Assembly (NCBI GenBank): GCA_025352695.1
Contig: JANXSK010000144.1
Span: forward strand, 1-64,000
DNA length: 64,000 nucleotides
Direction: 5' to 3'
Source: Ferruginibacter sp.
GTDB lineage: Bacteria > Bacteroidota > Bacteroidia > Chitinophagales > Chitinophagaceae
A model generated the notes under the pieces. That model saw only the letters and a list, made by a program, of their open reading frames with translations, had not been told where the DNA came from and did no database searches. Both the position numbers and the translations under genes were made by a program. This document shows positions 9,213-18,920 of the stretch, piece after piece. The stretch's first letter is position 1, and every line of letters begins with the position of its first letter.

Positions 9213-10757
9213 ATGAAGAAATCATTGATGGTATGCGTCTTGTTGGTCTTGCTATTTTCTGCAGTAGCGCAAACAAAAACGATTATACTTTCCAAAGCAT
9301 CCTTGAAAGACAAGATCAGGGGAGGTTGGGCAGGGCAAACAATCGGAGTAACTTTTGGTGGCCCTTATGAGTTTCAGTTTAACGGAACTTTTATTGGAGA
9401 TTATCAGCCATTGAAATGGTACGATGGTTATCTGAAACATACCATGCTCAATACACCCGGCCTTTACGACGATTTATATATGGACCTTACCTTTGTTGAT
9501 GTGTTTGAAAAATATGGACTGGATGCACCGGTGGATTCTTTTGCCAATGCTTTCGCCAATGCAGGCTACACGTTGTGGCATGCAAACCAGGCCGGCAGGT
9601 ATAATATTTTGCATGGGATTAAAGCGCCTATGAGTGGAGAATGGAAAAATAATCCACATGCTGATTGTATCGACTACCAGATAGAATCCGACTTTGCCGG
9701 ACTGATGAGTCCCGGTATGCCAAATACGGCATCCGCGATCAGTGATAAAATTGGTCATATTATGAACTATGGTGATGGCTGGTATGGTGGCGTGTATGTA
9801 GGAGCTTTGTATACGCTGGCATTTACATCTGCCGACATGAATCATATTGTAAAGGAGGCATTGAAAACAATACCAAAGCAAAGTGAATTTTATCAATGCA
9901 TTAGCGATGTGATTGGCTGGCACAACAAATATCCTGCAGATTGGAAACAAACCTGGCTAGAAGTACAAAAGAAATGGGCCAATGATATTGGGTGTCCAGA
10001 AGGTGTTTTTGTTCCGTTTAATATTGATGCAAAAGTAAATGCGGCTTATGTGGTAATTGGGCTTTTGTATGGTGGCAATGATTTTACTAAAACCCTGGAG
10101 ATAACTACCCGCTGTGGGCAGGATGCCGATTGCAATCCTTCAACAGCTGGTGGTATTTTAGGCACTATACTTGGCTATGATAAAATTCCAGCTTATTGGA
10201 AAATGGGATTAAAAGAGGCCGAAAATATCGATTTTAAATATACCACAATGAGCCTGGAAACTGTGTATGCTGTTGGCTTAAAACATGCACTTTTGAATAT
10301 TGAAAAAAATGGAGGAAAAATAAAAGGTGATCGTATTATTATTAAAGTGCAGCAACCTGTGGCGGTTAAATTTGAGAAGAGTTTTGATGGTATCTTTCCC
10401 GTTGCAAAAATACCTGTTGAATGGTCAGCTAATAAAGAGGTAGCAAGTTTTGAATTTGATGGAACCGGTTTTGTTTTAAAAGGAGAAACTGCACAATGGG
10501 CAAGCACATCAGATTTTGTTTTTCATACACAGATTTATATTGATGGAAAATTGATAGAATCTCCGGAGTTGCCTGCAAGTTATACTACCCGCCGTTACGA
10601 GCTTTGCTGGAAATATGATTTGCCAAAAGGTAGACACCGGGTGGAAATAAAAATTCTAAACCCATCAAAAGAAAATACCTTTACAATATCAGAAGCAGTA
10701 ATTTATTCTGATAAAATGGTAGAAGGATTGCTGGCAAATGACAAAGCCGTAAAGTAA
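9213..10757 (+). CDS. Secreted ADP-ribosylglycohydrolase-fold enzyme with C-terminal beta domain
   Basis: A signal peptide (MVCVLLVLLFSAVAQ) is followed by an ADP-ribosylglycohydrolase (DraG/ARH) fold of about 360 residues. The fold's metal-binding elements are visible: RGGWAGQTIGVTFGG at the start, YDDLYMDLTFVDV in place of the usual TDDTxM, and GQDADCNPSTAGGILG in place of GGDTDT. A C-terminal segment of about 130 residues (VKFEKSFDG to IYSDK) looks like an all-beta carbohydrate-binding module. Cytoplasmic ARH enzymes release ADP-ribose from proteins. An exported relative beside a GH172 enzyme more probably hydrolyses a ribofuranoside or other furanosidic bond in a glycan or nucleoside. That is inference from fold and context. 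Confidence 0.78.
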   Translation: MKKSLMVCVLLVLLFSAVAQTKTIILSKASLKDKIRGGWAGQTIGVTFGGPYEFQFNGTFIGDYQPLKWYDGYLKHTMLNTPGLYDDLYMDLTFVDVFEKYGLDAPVDSFANAFANAGYTLWHANQAGRYNILHGIKAPMSGEWKNNPHADCIDYQIESDFAGLMSPGMPNTASAISDKIGHIMNYGDGWYGGVYVGALYTLAFTSADMNHIVKEALKTIPKQSEFYQCISDVIGWHNKYPADWKQTWLEVQKKWANDIGCPEGVFVPFNIDAKVNAAYVVIGLLYGGNDFTKTLEITTRCGQDADCNPSTAGGILGTILGYDKIPAYWKMGLKEAENIDFKYTTMSLETVYAVGLKHALLNIEKNGGKIKGDRIIIKVQQPVAVKFEKSFDGIFPVAKIPVEWSANKEVASFEFDGTGFVLKGETAQWASTSDFVFHTQIYIDGKLIESPELPASYTTRRYELCWKYDLPKGRHRVEIKILNPSKENTFTISEAVIYSDKMVEGLLANDKAVK

Positions 10758-10798
10758 TTATAATTTTATTTTTACATATAAAACAATCAGCTTAACAT

Positions 10799-11659
10799 AT
10801 GTTTAAATTGAAATTATTTTTTGCAACTACAATACTGTTATTGGCTTTAAGTTCAACAATAGCACAGGATAAAACAATCCGGCTGATTGTGCGTGGTGAT
10901 GATATGGGCTACGCACATGGTGGCAACGAAGCGCTTATAACTTGTTATAAAATGGGCATCGAAACTACTATTGAAGTGCTGGTACCTTCGCCCTGGTTTG
11001 CTGAAGCAGTACAACTATTAAAAGAAAATCCAACAGTAGATGTTGGTATTCATTTAACGCTTACCAGCGAATGGAGTAATATTAAATGGCGGCCATTAAC
11101 ACAATGTCCGAGCCTGAAAGACAGCAATGGTTTTTTCTTTCCGATGGTTTATCCAAATAAAAATTACCCTGGTCAATCTGTAAAAGAAAACGCATGGAAT
11201 ATAGCAGATATTGAGAAAGAATTTCGGGCACAGATAGAACTGGGTTTAAAAAATATTCCCCGAATCAGTCATATTTCAGCACACATGGGCTGTACAGATA
11301 TTAGTGAAGAAGTAAAAGTCCTTGCACAAAAATTAGCGATTAGTTACAATATTAATATTGATTTGCAGCCATACAATGTAAAGTATGTTGGGTATGAGGG
11401 CCCTTCTAAAACTGGGGAAGAAAAAATACAGGGTTTTACACAAATGTTGAATAAGCTGGAAGCTGGTAACACTTATATATTTGTTGATCATCCGGGGATA
11501 AACAATGATGAATTAAAAGCAATTCATCATATTGGGTATGAAAATGTAGCAACAGACAGGCAGGGTGTAACAGATCTTTTTACAAATGAAAAAGTAAAAG
11601 CGTTTATAAAAGAAAAAGGGATAAAGTTGATAAGTTATAAAGAGCTGCGTATGAATTAA
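10799..11659 (+). CDS. ChbG/HpnK (YdjC-like) family deacetylase, secreted
   Basis: A carbohydrate deacetylase of the YdjC/ChbG/HpnK fold. The metal site is recognisable: D34/D35 in VRGDDMGY, H85 in VGIHLTL and histidines 158 and 162 in SHISAHMG. ChbG removes an acetyl group from chitobiose-type sugars and HpnK acts on hopanoid sugars. The signal peptide here (ATTILLLALSSTIAQ) places the protein outside the cytoplasm, so it would act on imported or surface oligosaccharides. It closes the plus-strand sugar locus, 41 bases after the ADP-ribosylglycohydrolase-fold gene. The length of 286 residues is normal for the family plus leader. Confidence 0.8.
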   Translation: MFKLKLFFATTILLLALSSTIAQDKTIRLIVRGDDMGYAHGGNEALITCYKMGIETTIEVLVPSPWFAEAVQLLKENPTVDVGIHLTLTSEWSNIKWRPLTQCPSLKDSNGFFFPMVYPNKNYPGQSVKENAWNIADIEKEFRAQIELGLKNIPRISHISAHMGCTDISEEVKVLAQKLAISYNINIDLQPYNVKYVGYEGPSKTGEEKIQGFTQMLNKLEAGNTYIFVDHPGINNDELKAIHHIGYENVATDRQGVTDLFTNEKVKAFIKEKGIKLISYKELRMN

Positions 11660-11716
11660 TTCTTATCAAAGTGGTATTTTGTAACATTGTAAAAAAATAG
11701 GCAAGTGGCATTACTA

Positions 11717-12490
11717 TTAAAAATAAGTATATGTTTTAATAACAATGCTGCCATCACTAACTATAGCCTTTTCCGTACTTATCCTGTTTTTTGTATCAAA
11801 AGTATAGGTGAAGGTTGCTGTATCAATTAAATAATTATTTGAACTTAAACTGTGTCTTTTTAGGAGATGATTTTTTTTAGATGAATTTGCATTTACAGGT
11901 CCGGGAGCAAATGGCATGGCGTAACTTAAATCAAGATAATATTCTAACGTGTTTACGTTTGAATTAAGATCCAATGATTCGATAAGGTCACCATTGCCAT
12001 CATAAGTATTGGTAGTGGTATTTATAAGTTTTGATCCTGTAACTGCTGAATAGGAATATTCATTCATTTTAATCAACTGGTTACTCGTATTGTAAAAATA
12101 TTTTTCGGTAGAGGAATCTTTTGTATTGTTGTATTGAAAAGTGCTATCCAAATAGAAGTTACTGTTAAGATAAAAATCTTCATGAATGGCGAGGCTGCCG
12201 GAATTGTATAAATCCATCGTATAAAGACTATTAGTTGGAAAACTGAATAATGATTTGTTGCCAGAATTGGTGATTGATGTTATACTAATCAATCTGTCGT
12301 TGGTATCGTAAGCAAGATTATAAGTTGTTACAGAATTTCCATAATAGCTGGAGGTGATATCTTCTGTATACGTTTTAACTTTATTTAATGCGCTAGTATC
12401 GGTATTGGTATTTGCACTGTATTCTTTCCCGCAACTCGTCAATAAAATTGTTATAGTAAGAATAGGGAAGAGGTATAAATTTTTTTTCAT
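11717..12490 (-). CDS. Hypothetical lipoprotein with YD/RHS-like repeats
   Basis: I do not recognise a named family. The track start at 12604 gives an implausible leader; the ATG at 12490 begins MKKNLYLFPILTITILLTSCGKE, a textbook lipoprotein signal, so I use it (257 residues). The mature part contains recurring strands of the form Y-D/N-x-N-x-x-L-I-x-x: YDTNDRLISI, YNTSNQLIKMNEYS, YDGNGDLIESLDLN, FDTKNRISTEKAI. These resemble degenerate YD (RHS) beta-hairpin repeats seen in many Bacteroidota DUF4595-like lipoproteins. It is convergent to the deacetylase gene and not clearly linked to any neighbour. Function unknown; probably cell-surface or periplasmic. Confidence 0.6.
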   Translation of the reverse strand: MKKNLYLFPILTITILLTSCGKEYSANTNTDTSALNKVKTYTEDITSSYYGNSVTTYNLAYDTNDRLISITSITNSGNKSLFSFPTNSLYTMDLYNSGSLAIHEDFYLNSNFYLDSTFQYNNTKDSSTEKYFYNTSNQLIKMNEYSYSAVTGSKLINTTTNTYDGNGDLIESLDLNSNVNTLEYYLDLSYAMPFAPGPVNANSSKKNHLLKRHSLSSNNYLIDTATFTYTFDTKNRISTEKAIVSDGSIVIKTYTYF

Positions 12491-12628
12491 TATAGTGTAG
12501 TTTAAAGTAATTGATATCGCCCAACAATTGAAGTTAAGCCAATTGGTTAATTTACCTGCAACTAGCGCAAATAAAATATTGTCTTTTAATAATTTTGTTT
12601 GCAATTACAAGGACTAACTGGTAATTTA

Positions 12629-14293
12629 TTATTTTTTTTCATATACTTTTTCGCCTGCTAAAAAAGTTTTTAATACGGTTATATGCAATAGTTTTTCAGG
12701 AGAAGTTTTCATGATGTCGGCATCTAATATTACAAAATCAGCCAGCTTTCCTTTTTCCAGACTTCCTTTTTCCATTTCTTCAAAATTGGCTTTTGCTGCC
12801 CATATTGTCATTCCCATTAATGCTTCTTTTCTTGTTAATGCATTTTCGGTTTGATACCCGTTAGCAGGCCATCCTTTTGCATCTTTTCTTACTACCGCAG
12901 CATAAAAAGTTTTAAAGGTTGAAATATCCTCTACAGGAAAATCGGTACCCAATGGAATCCATCCGTTTTGTTTTAATAATTGTTTATAGGCATAGGCTTC
13001 TTTTATTCTGTCATTGCCCAATCTTTCAGCAGCCCAATACATATCACTTGTTGCATGTGTGGGTTGTACACTTGGCACAATTGAGTTGTCACCAAAAATA
13101 GTAAAATCGTTTTTATTAATTACTTGCGCATGTTCAATACGCCACCTTAGATCATTTTTTCCTTTTAGGTATTTGGCGTAAATGTGCAGTATAGTTCTGT
13201 TGCCGCTATCGCCGATGGCATGTGTACACATTTGAAAACCTCTTTGTACAATCCAGTTGGCGACTGAATCAAAATGTGCCGGTTTGCTGAGTAAAAAACC
13301 AGTATGACCGGGCTTATCATTGTAAGGTTGTAACAGGCATGCACCTCTTGAACCAAGGGCACCATCTCCATATACTTTAAAACTCCTCACATGTAGCCGA
13401 GCGGTTTTTATAATGCCTTTTTTTTCCAGGTAATCATAGTTTTTTTTATCATCACTTAGCATTACATACAACCTTATTTTTAAAATACCACTTGCCTGAA
13501 GTGCTTGTATATTTTCAACATCTGTATAATTTAAACCACAATCATCAATGGTAGTTAATCCAACTGCAAAGCAATTATTTTGTGCAGCCTGCAAAGCTTT
13601 CTTAAATTGATCAGGAGAAGTTGGAGGTATTTTTGCAGCTACTAATTCAACCGCATTGTCAATTAATATACCCGTAAGTGTTGGTAAAAAATTCTCGCCA
13701 GGGCTAGTTTGTTTTACTTCTATTTCTCCACCAACGATTTTATCTCCTGCTTTTATTCCTGCAATATCAAGTGCTTTTTTATTGGCTATAGCGGCATGGC
13801 CATCTATTCTTTCCAATACAACCGGTCTGTCAGGAAATAGAGCAGTCAATTGTTCATTTGAAGGAAATTCCTTTAAGGCCCAGTCGTTCTGGTCCCAGCC
13901 CCGTCCTCTTATCCAGCCATTTTTATTATTTGTAGCAAAGGCCTTAACTTTTAACAATACCTCCTCCCAGCTGCTAGTTGCAGTAAGATATACTTGTTGT
14001 AAACTTAAACCATACCCTACAAAATGTGCATGCGCATCTATAAAACCAGGGTAAATAAATTTGCCTTGTGCATCCAGTTTTTCTTTTACTTCATAAGTAT
14101 TTTCAAGGGGAGCCTGTTTTCCAACTGCCAATATTTTTCCATCCTTTATTACCATTGCTTCAGCGGTAGAAAAACGGGTATCAACAGTGTAAATAGTACA
14201 ATGATATATCAATAAATCTGCTTTTTGTTTTATTGCAAAAGAGTTTTTTAAAAGGAAGAATAGTATAAAAAACAGGACTATCATTTTTTTCAT
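12629..14293 (-). CDS. YtcJ-type amidohydrolase, exported
   Basis: A metal-dependent amidohydrolase of the TIM-barrel YtcJ/NfdA group. It has a cleavable leader (LFFILFFLLKNSFA). Core motifs run in order: FIDAHAHFVGYG (metal histidines), WIRGRGWDQNDW, LERIDGHAAIANKKAL, YGDGALGSRGACL, CTHAIGDSGNRTIL, RIEHAQVI and GTDFPVEDI. The composite beta-sandwich at both ends (LLIYHCTIYTVD, GKLADFVILDADI) is complete. Some relatives hydrolyse N-substituted formamides, but most have no known substrate. At 554 residues it is full length. It stands alone on the minus strand between the lipoprotein gene and the DUF5916 gene. Confidence 0.82.
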   Translation of the reverse strand: MKKMIVLFFILFFLLKNSFAIKQKADLLIYHCTIYTVDTRFSTAEAMVIKDGKILAVGKQAPLENTYEVKEKLDAQGKFIYPGFIDAHAHFVGYGLSLQQVYLTATSSWEEVLLKVKAFATNNKNGWIRGRGWDQNDWALKEFPSNEQLTALFPDRPVVLERIDGHAAIANKKALDIAGIKAGDKIVGGEIEVKQTSPGENFLPTLTGILIDNAVELVAAKIPPTSPDQFKKALQAAQNNCFAVGLTTIDDCGLNYTDVENIQALQASGILKIRLYVMLSDDKKNYDYLEKKGIIKTARLHVRSFKVYGDGALGSRGACLLQPYNDKPGHTGFLLSKPAHFDSVANWIVQRGFQMCTHAIGDSGNRTILHIYAKYLKGKNDLRWRIEHAQVINKNDFTIFGDNSIVPSVQPTHATSDMYWAAERLGNDRIKEAYAYKQLLKQNGWIPLGTDFPVEDISTFKTFYAAVVRKDAKGWPANGYQTENALTRKEALMGMTIWAAKANFEEMEKGSLEKGKLADFVILDADIMKTSPEKLLHITVLKTFLAGEKVYEKK

Positions 14294-14446
14294 AAGTTAA
14301 AAATATAGGGAATTTATAATTTAAATACGCACATGAAAATACAATAATAAATTGTAGTAAAGGTTAGTGAAACAGGATTATATTCAACAAAAATATACTG
14401 TAATAATTTTTTGACTGTTCAACGATTACCCTTTTACTAACTACGC

Positions 14447-16621
14447 TTACAATCCCCACCAATAAGTAAATTTAAGTACCAGCGCACGGGTACGTACATA
14501 AAGCGGTGCTGTATAATAATTATCGGTATAAACAATAAAGAAATCGCTTGCGGGCTTGTAGCGCCATTGCAACCTTGTATTGAGGTTGATATTTTTTTGT
14601 TGATTGTTATATTGAATAAATGTAGTAAAGAAAAAAGTATTGGTTAACGTAACATCTACACGTGGGCCAATAAGCCAGAAATTTTTAATGCCCCACGGCT
14701 TTGGCAGATCAATATGATTATAACTTGTACTTAAAGTAATATTTACAAATGGCTGAAAACGATAGCCTAGGTCTGCGGTAAAGTTAAGCCTTGTACCATT
14801 GTCATAATATCCACCGTACCTGGTAGAAAAGGCGTAAGTAAATAACTTTTGTGGTTTAGATGTAAAATTGGTACCCCATGCATCCCAGCTGTGTTTTGTT
14901 CCTCTAGCGAGGGTATCTTTTCCTGAGTTGGTAGGGTCGAATGGCCTAAGAAGCTCTACATAATCGTGTGCCACCCAAGCATCAAATGTACCCTGGTTAC
15001 GTAAATTAACTTTGTAATCAAGGTAGGTCTCATTATCCGTCTGGTGAAAATCTTTATTGAAATAATAACTGGAACTTATTAGAGGTCCGTGGCTTAAAAC
15101 TTTCCCTTTTTTAGGAAAAGATAAATAGCTTACTATAGGGTTTAATTTTATATAATTATTACGGGGAACATAACCAACTTCGGCATTAAAATTTTTGCCT
15201 ACATACTCATGTTGCCAGGAGATGGTCCATTTTTTATTGGTGTACTGCAAGTTGGCGGCATGGGTAAAATCGCCGGATTTTACCCCGGGACTAAAAGATT
15301 TGATGAACATGACTTTTCCAAAAAATGAGTTATTTGCAGATGCCAGATTGTATTCAAGACCAAGGTTGCGGTTGTATAATGAATAAGCGGGTTTAGAAGT
15401 ATCTTTTGTTGGATCGTAATTTAAAGATTGTTTATTTACCAGCATCAGCCTGATGTTAGAACGTGCAAATACCCGTCGCTGTAAAGCAAGTACAGTAAAA
15501 TTTTGTGAGGGTAAGCCGGTTTCATTTTGGCTTTTTGTTTTCATATCCATTAAACCTATCCGCCAGTTTTTATCAAGGCTTCCACTAAGGCGGGCACCAT
15601 AGCTGATAGGTACACCAAGGCCAATACGCCTGGAAAAAAACGGGCGAATGTTGGCATATCCAAAATTGGCAAACAAGTCTGCATTCTCTAAAAAAAATTG
15701 TCTTTTCTCAGGAAAAAATAATTCAAAGCGGTCAAGATTGGTCACCTGTTTATCTACTTCTACCTGTGAAAAATCGGGGTTAACCGTAAGATCTAAATTA
15801 AGTGAGCTTGAAACAGCAATTTTAGCATCGGCACCAAAATCTTTTCTGTAAAAAGTAGGCGTTTTATTATCATAATCTTTAGTAAGGCCGCCCAGCACAT
15901 AGGGTATAATAGAAATGTTTGCGCCTGCTTCGGGAGGCGCTGCATCCCAAACAAGTGTGCCGGTATAAGCCAGTGAGGCGGTAGGGAATTGCCTTGGAAT
16001 AGGTGTCCAGCTTGATTTTTCTGCCACCTTAATATCGAGCCTGCTAAAGTTAATACCCCAGTTGATAATACCTTTTTTATACCGGATTGTTTTAAATGGA
16101 ATGGCTGCTTCAAAAATCCATTTATCAGGATAATTTTTTACAACGGATACCCATTTATTATCCCAGCTAAGATCAGCACTGCCACCGCTGTATAAACTAC
16201 CATCCCATTGTGCCCCAGCTGCATTGGCCCCAAATGTAAAGCCGTTGGTGCGATCGTCAAGCGGATCTATAAAAAAAATAAAATTATCATTTTTACCAAA
16301 ACTAAAATCCCGTCTTAAAGATTCAACCATATAAGGACCTGGTTTTTTTAGATAACAAATTGCCAGGATGTAAATATTTTGGTCATCATAGGTCATCCGA
16401 ACAACGGTTTTTACACTTGCATGGCTTGTATCCATAGGAAAAACCATAAAGAAATTATCGGCTACATCTGCATTTTTCCAGGCTTGTTCATTCAGCTCTC
16501 CATCAATTTTAATCGCAGAAGTTGCTTTACGGATATGTAACTGGTAACCGTTATTTTTTTTCTGGGCATAGGTAGTGATAAATAGTAAGCAAAGAGTAAG
16601 GATTAATAAATATCTCAACAT
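14447..16621 (-). CDS. DUF5916 protein with N-terminal CBM9-like domain, outer membrane
   Basis: A signal peptide (LILTLCLLFITTYAQ) is followed by a CBM9-like carbohydrate-binding domain (AIKIDGELNEQAWKNADVADNFF, about residues 30-220). A DUF5916 region follows, marked by NPDFSQVEVDKQVTNLDRFELFFPEKRQFFLENADLF and RPFFSRRIGLGV. The C-terminal half alternates aromatic and polar residues and ends in an aromatic residue region (LKFTYWWGL), as expected for a beta-barrel strand. Proteins of this type are common in Bacteroidota and are presumed to be outer-membrane proteins acting with peptidases or carbohydrate enzymes; none that I know of is well characterised. The gene is divergent from the S9 peptidase gene. 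Confidence 0.82.
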   Translation of the reverse strand: MLRYLLILTLCLLFITTYAQKKNNGYQLHIRKATSAIKIDGELNEQAWKNADVADNFFMVFPMDTSHASVKTVVRMTYDDQNIYILAICYLKKPGPYMVESLRRDFSFGKNDNFIFFIDPLDDRTNGFTFGANAAGAQWDGSLYSGGSADLSWDNKWVSVVKNYPDKWIFEAAIPFKTIRYKKGIINWGINFSRLDIKVAEKSSWTPIPRQFPTASLAYTGTLVWDAAPPEAGANISIIPYVLGGLTKDYDNKTPTFYRKDFGADAKIAVSSSLNLDLTVNPDFSQVEVDKQVTNLDRFELFFPEKRQFFLENADLFANFGYANIRPFFSRRIGLGVPISYGARLSGSLDKNWRIGLMDMKTKSQNETGLPSQNFTVLALQRRVFARSNIRLMLVNKQSLNYDPTKDTSKPAYSLYNRNLGLEYNLASANNSFFGKVMFIKSFSPGVKSGDFTHAANLQYTNKKWTISWQHEYVGKNFNAEVGYVPRNNYIKLNPIVSYLSFPKKGKVLSHGPLISSSYYFNKDFHQTDNETYLDYKVNLRNQGTFDAWVAHDYVELLRPFDPTNSGKDTLARGTKHSWDAWGTNFTSKPQKLFTYAFSTRYGGYYDNGTRLNFTADLGYRFQPFVNITLSTSYNHIDLPKPWGIKNFWLIGPRVDVTLTNTFFFTTFIQYNNQQKNINLNTRLQWRYKPASDFFIVYTDNYYTAPLYVRTRALVLKFTYWWGL

Positions 16622-16951
16622 AGATGGTTTAGGTAATTTAAATTTTTTTACAAGTTAAGTATTGTTGGCAAAAAACTTAACACATTCATTCTATATAATT
16701 AAAATTTACTAATTAATCAACGACTACATATTATTGCTTATGATTTATTAGTAATGTGCTTTTAATAGTTTTTATAGCTAAAAATCTGTTCTTATTTCTA
16801 CTAAGTAATAGAATTCAGCTAATTTAAAAGTAAGATTAAAATTGTTTATATGTTACTTGCCTGCATACAGAATTGTGTAGGCGCATGTTATAAATGTTTT
16901 TATTATATTGCAATTATATTAAATAAATCTTCACAATTTTTAAAATTTACT
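16622..16951. other. Divergent promoter region with a small dyad
   Basis: This is the spacer between the DUF5916 gene (minus) and the S9 peptidase gene (plus). The only structure I see is GTTAAGT at 16654-16660 and ACTTAAC at 16675-16681, a perfect 7-base inverted repeat 33 bases before the DUF5916 start. It could be an operator. No gene remnant was recognised. Confidence 0.4.
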
Positions 16952-18874
16952 ATGCATAAAATAATCATCCCGGTTATCCTACTTCTTTTTTTGTTGGGTG
17001 CATGCAATAATAGTAAAACTGGTACTGCTGTTCTACCAAAAGAGGTTAATAAATACACCGCAGAACAATTATATAACAATAAAAATATTGGTGGTGTCGC
17101 ATTCAATACCGACGAATCAAAAATTTTGGTAAATGCAAATACCAGTGGTATCTATAATTTGTATGAACTTACTATTAGTGATACATTGTTAAAGCCGCTA
17201 ACTACTTCTACCAAAGAATCATTTTTTGGCCTTGATTATTTGCCTGGTACAAACAGTTTTTTTTACAGGGCAGATAAGGGTGGTGATGAAAACAGTCATA
17301 TCTATTTAAAAACACCCCGTGATACATTGGCAAAAGATATTACACCGTGGCCAGGAAGTGCAAATAATATGTATGGTTGGAGTGCCGATAAAAAAGCAAT
17401 GTATATTACAAGTAACAGGCGCAATCCAAAATATTTTGATTTATGGAAAGCAGCTTCTGCCGATTGGAATTTTGCGCTGTTTTATCAAAATGATTCTGGC
17501 TATTCACCGGGTATAATCAGTAAGTCTGAGCGGTATCTTACGCTTACAAAAGAAATTACTACTGATAAAAATGAATTGTACCTGTACGATAGAAGTAATA
17601 AAACTACCAAACGCATCAGCAATGACAATGAAGCCAACTGGAACGGTGCCGCATTTGAAAAAAATGACAGTGTGCTGTATTACATTACCAATGATGGGGA
17701 TGAATTTGCTTATCTGGTAAAGTATAATATTAATAGCGGTAAAGCAGATAAAATGTTTAATGCCAGTTGGGATGTGTCTAATATGTCGCTCAGCGAAAAT
17801 GAAAAATACCACACTATTTTTATTAATGAAGATGGAAAAAATAAAGTGTTGTTATTTGATCATGCTACTAATAAACCGATTGATTTTCCTGAAATAAAAG
17901 ATGGAGATATTAAAGGCGTAGGTATTTCGACTACCGAAAAAAATATGATGCTGACAGTAGGCAGCAGCCGTAGCCCCAATAATATTTATACCTACAATTT
18001 TGAAACAAAAAAATTAAAGCAACTTACCCAAACGTTGAATAGTGAAATAGATGTTAACGACCTCGTTAGTGCAAAAGTAATCAGGTATAAATCTTTTGAT
18101 GGTAAAGAGATCCCTGCTATTTTTTATAAACCACTCACTGCATCTAAAGACAATAAAGTGCCGGCATTGCTTTGGATACATGGTGGTCCAGGCGGGCAAT
18201 CAAGGATTGGCTTCAGTAACGAAATACAATACCTTGTAAACCACGGCTATGCTGTATTGGCAGTAAACAATAGAGGTAGCAACGGTTATGGAAAAACCTT
18301 TTATAAATTAGATAATAAAGATCATAGCAATGGCGATTTAAAAGATTGTATCTGGGCAAAGAAATGGCTGCAGCAACAGGACTATATCGATACAGCAAAA
18401 ATTGGTATTGAAGGTGGAAGTTACGGTGGTTGCATGGTGTTGGGCGCATTGGCTTTTCATCCCGAAGAATTTAAACTAGGCGTTGATCTTTTTGGTGTTG
18501 CCAATTGGTTGCGTACATTACGAAGTATTCCTCCTTACTGGGAATCTTTCAGGAAAGCATTGTATGAAGAAATGGGAGATCCAACAACAGCAGATTCTGT
18601 ACGATTAAAAAATATATCTCCATTGTTTAATTATCAAAAAATAAACAAACCTTTACTTGTGTTTCAGGGTTTAAATGATGTAAGGGTTTTACCTGTTGAA
18701 AGTGAAGAAATAGTAGCGGGTGTAAAAAAGAACAATGTACCTGTAGAATATATTACCTATGCAGATGAAGGTCATGGATTTATCAAAAAAGGCAATCAAA
18801 TAAATACCTCTAAAAAAACATTGGAGTTTTTGGATAAATACCTAAAAGGCCCTGCAGTGGTAGAAAAGAAGTAG
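16952..18874 (+). CDS. S9 family serine peptidase (acylaminoacyl/dipeptidyl peptidase type), lipoprotein
   Basis: A prolyl-oligopeptidase-family enzyme with an N-terminal beta-propeller (about residues 40-370) and a C-terminal alpha/beta hydrolase domain. The catalytic triad is readable: S490 in GIEGGSYGGCM, D576 in GLNDVRV and H608 in EGHGF. LWIHGGPGGQ forms the oxyanion loop. The track begins 34 codons upstream; I prefer the ATG at 16952 because it starts MHKIIIPVILLLFLLGACNN, a lipoprotein signal (cysteine about 17). The enzyme should act on peptides in the periplasm or at the surface. The nagA gene follows 46 bases downstream, so peptidoglycan-derived or glycopeptide substrates are possible, but this is weak context. 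Confidence 0.88.
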   Translation: MHKIIIPVILLLFLLGACNNSKTGTAVLPKEVNKYTAEQLYNNKNIGGVAFNTDESKILVNANTSGIYNLYELTISDTLLKPLTTSTKESFFGLDYLPGTNSFFYRADKGGDENSHIYLKTPRDTLAKDITPWPGSANNMYGWSADKKAMYITSNRRNPKYFDLWKAASADWNFALFYQNDSGYSPGIISKSERYLTLTKEITTDKNELYLYDRSNKTTKRISNDNEANWNGAAFEKNDSVLYYITNDGDEFAYLVKYNINSGKADKMFNASWDVSNMSLSENEKYHTIFINEDGKNKVLLFDHATNKPIDFPEIKDGDIKGVGISTTEKNMMLTVGSSRSPNNIYTYNFETKKLKQLTQTLNSEIDVNDLVSAKVIRYKSFDGKEIPAIFYKPLTASKDNKVPALLWIHGGPGGQSRIGFSNEIQYLVNHGYAVLAVNNRGSNGYGKTFYKLDNKDHSNGDLKDCIWAKKWLQQQDYIDTAKIGIEGGSYGGCMVLGALAFHPEEFKLGVDLFGVANWLRTLRSIPPYWESFRKALYEEMGDPTTADSVRLKNISPLFNYQKINKPLLVFQGLNDVRVLPVESEEIVAGVKKNNVPVEYITYADEGHGFIKKGNQINTSKKTLEFLDKYLKGPAVVEKK

Positions 18875-18920
18875 GAATGGGCCACAAATATTTTATCAAA
18901 AAAGAAAAAATTAGATTTTA

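Noticed and set aside
9474-9950. 158-residue minus-strand ORF inside the ADP-ribosylglycohydrolase-fold gene
   Set aside because: It is antisense to a frame with clear metal-binding motifs, and its composition is unlike a real protein.
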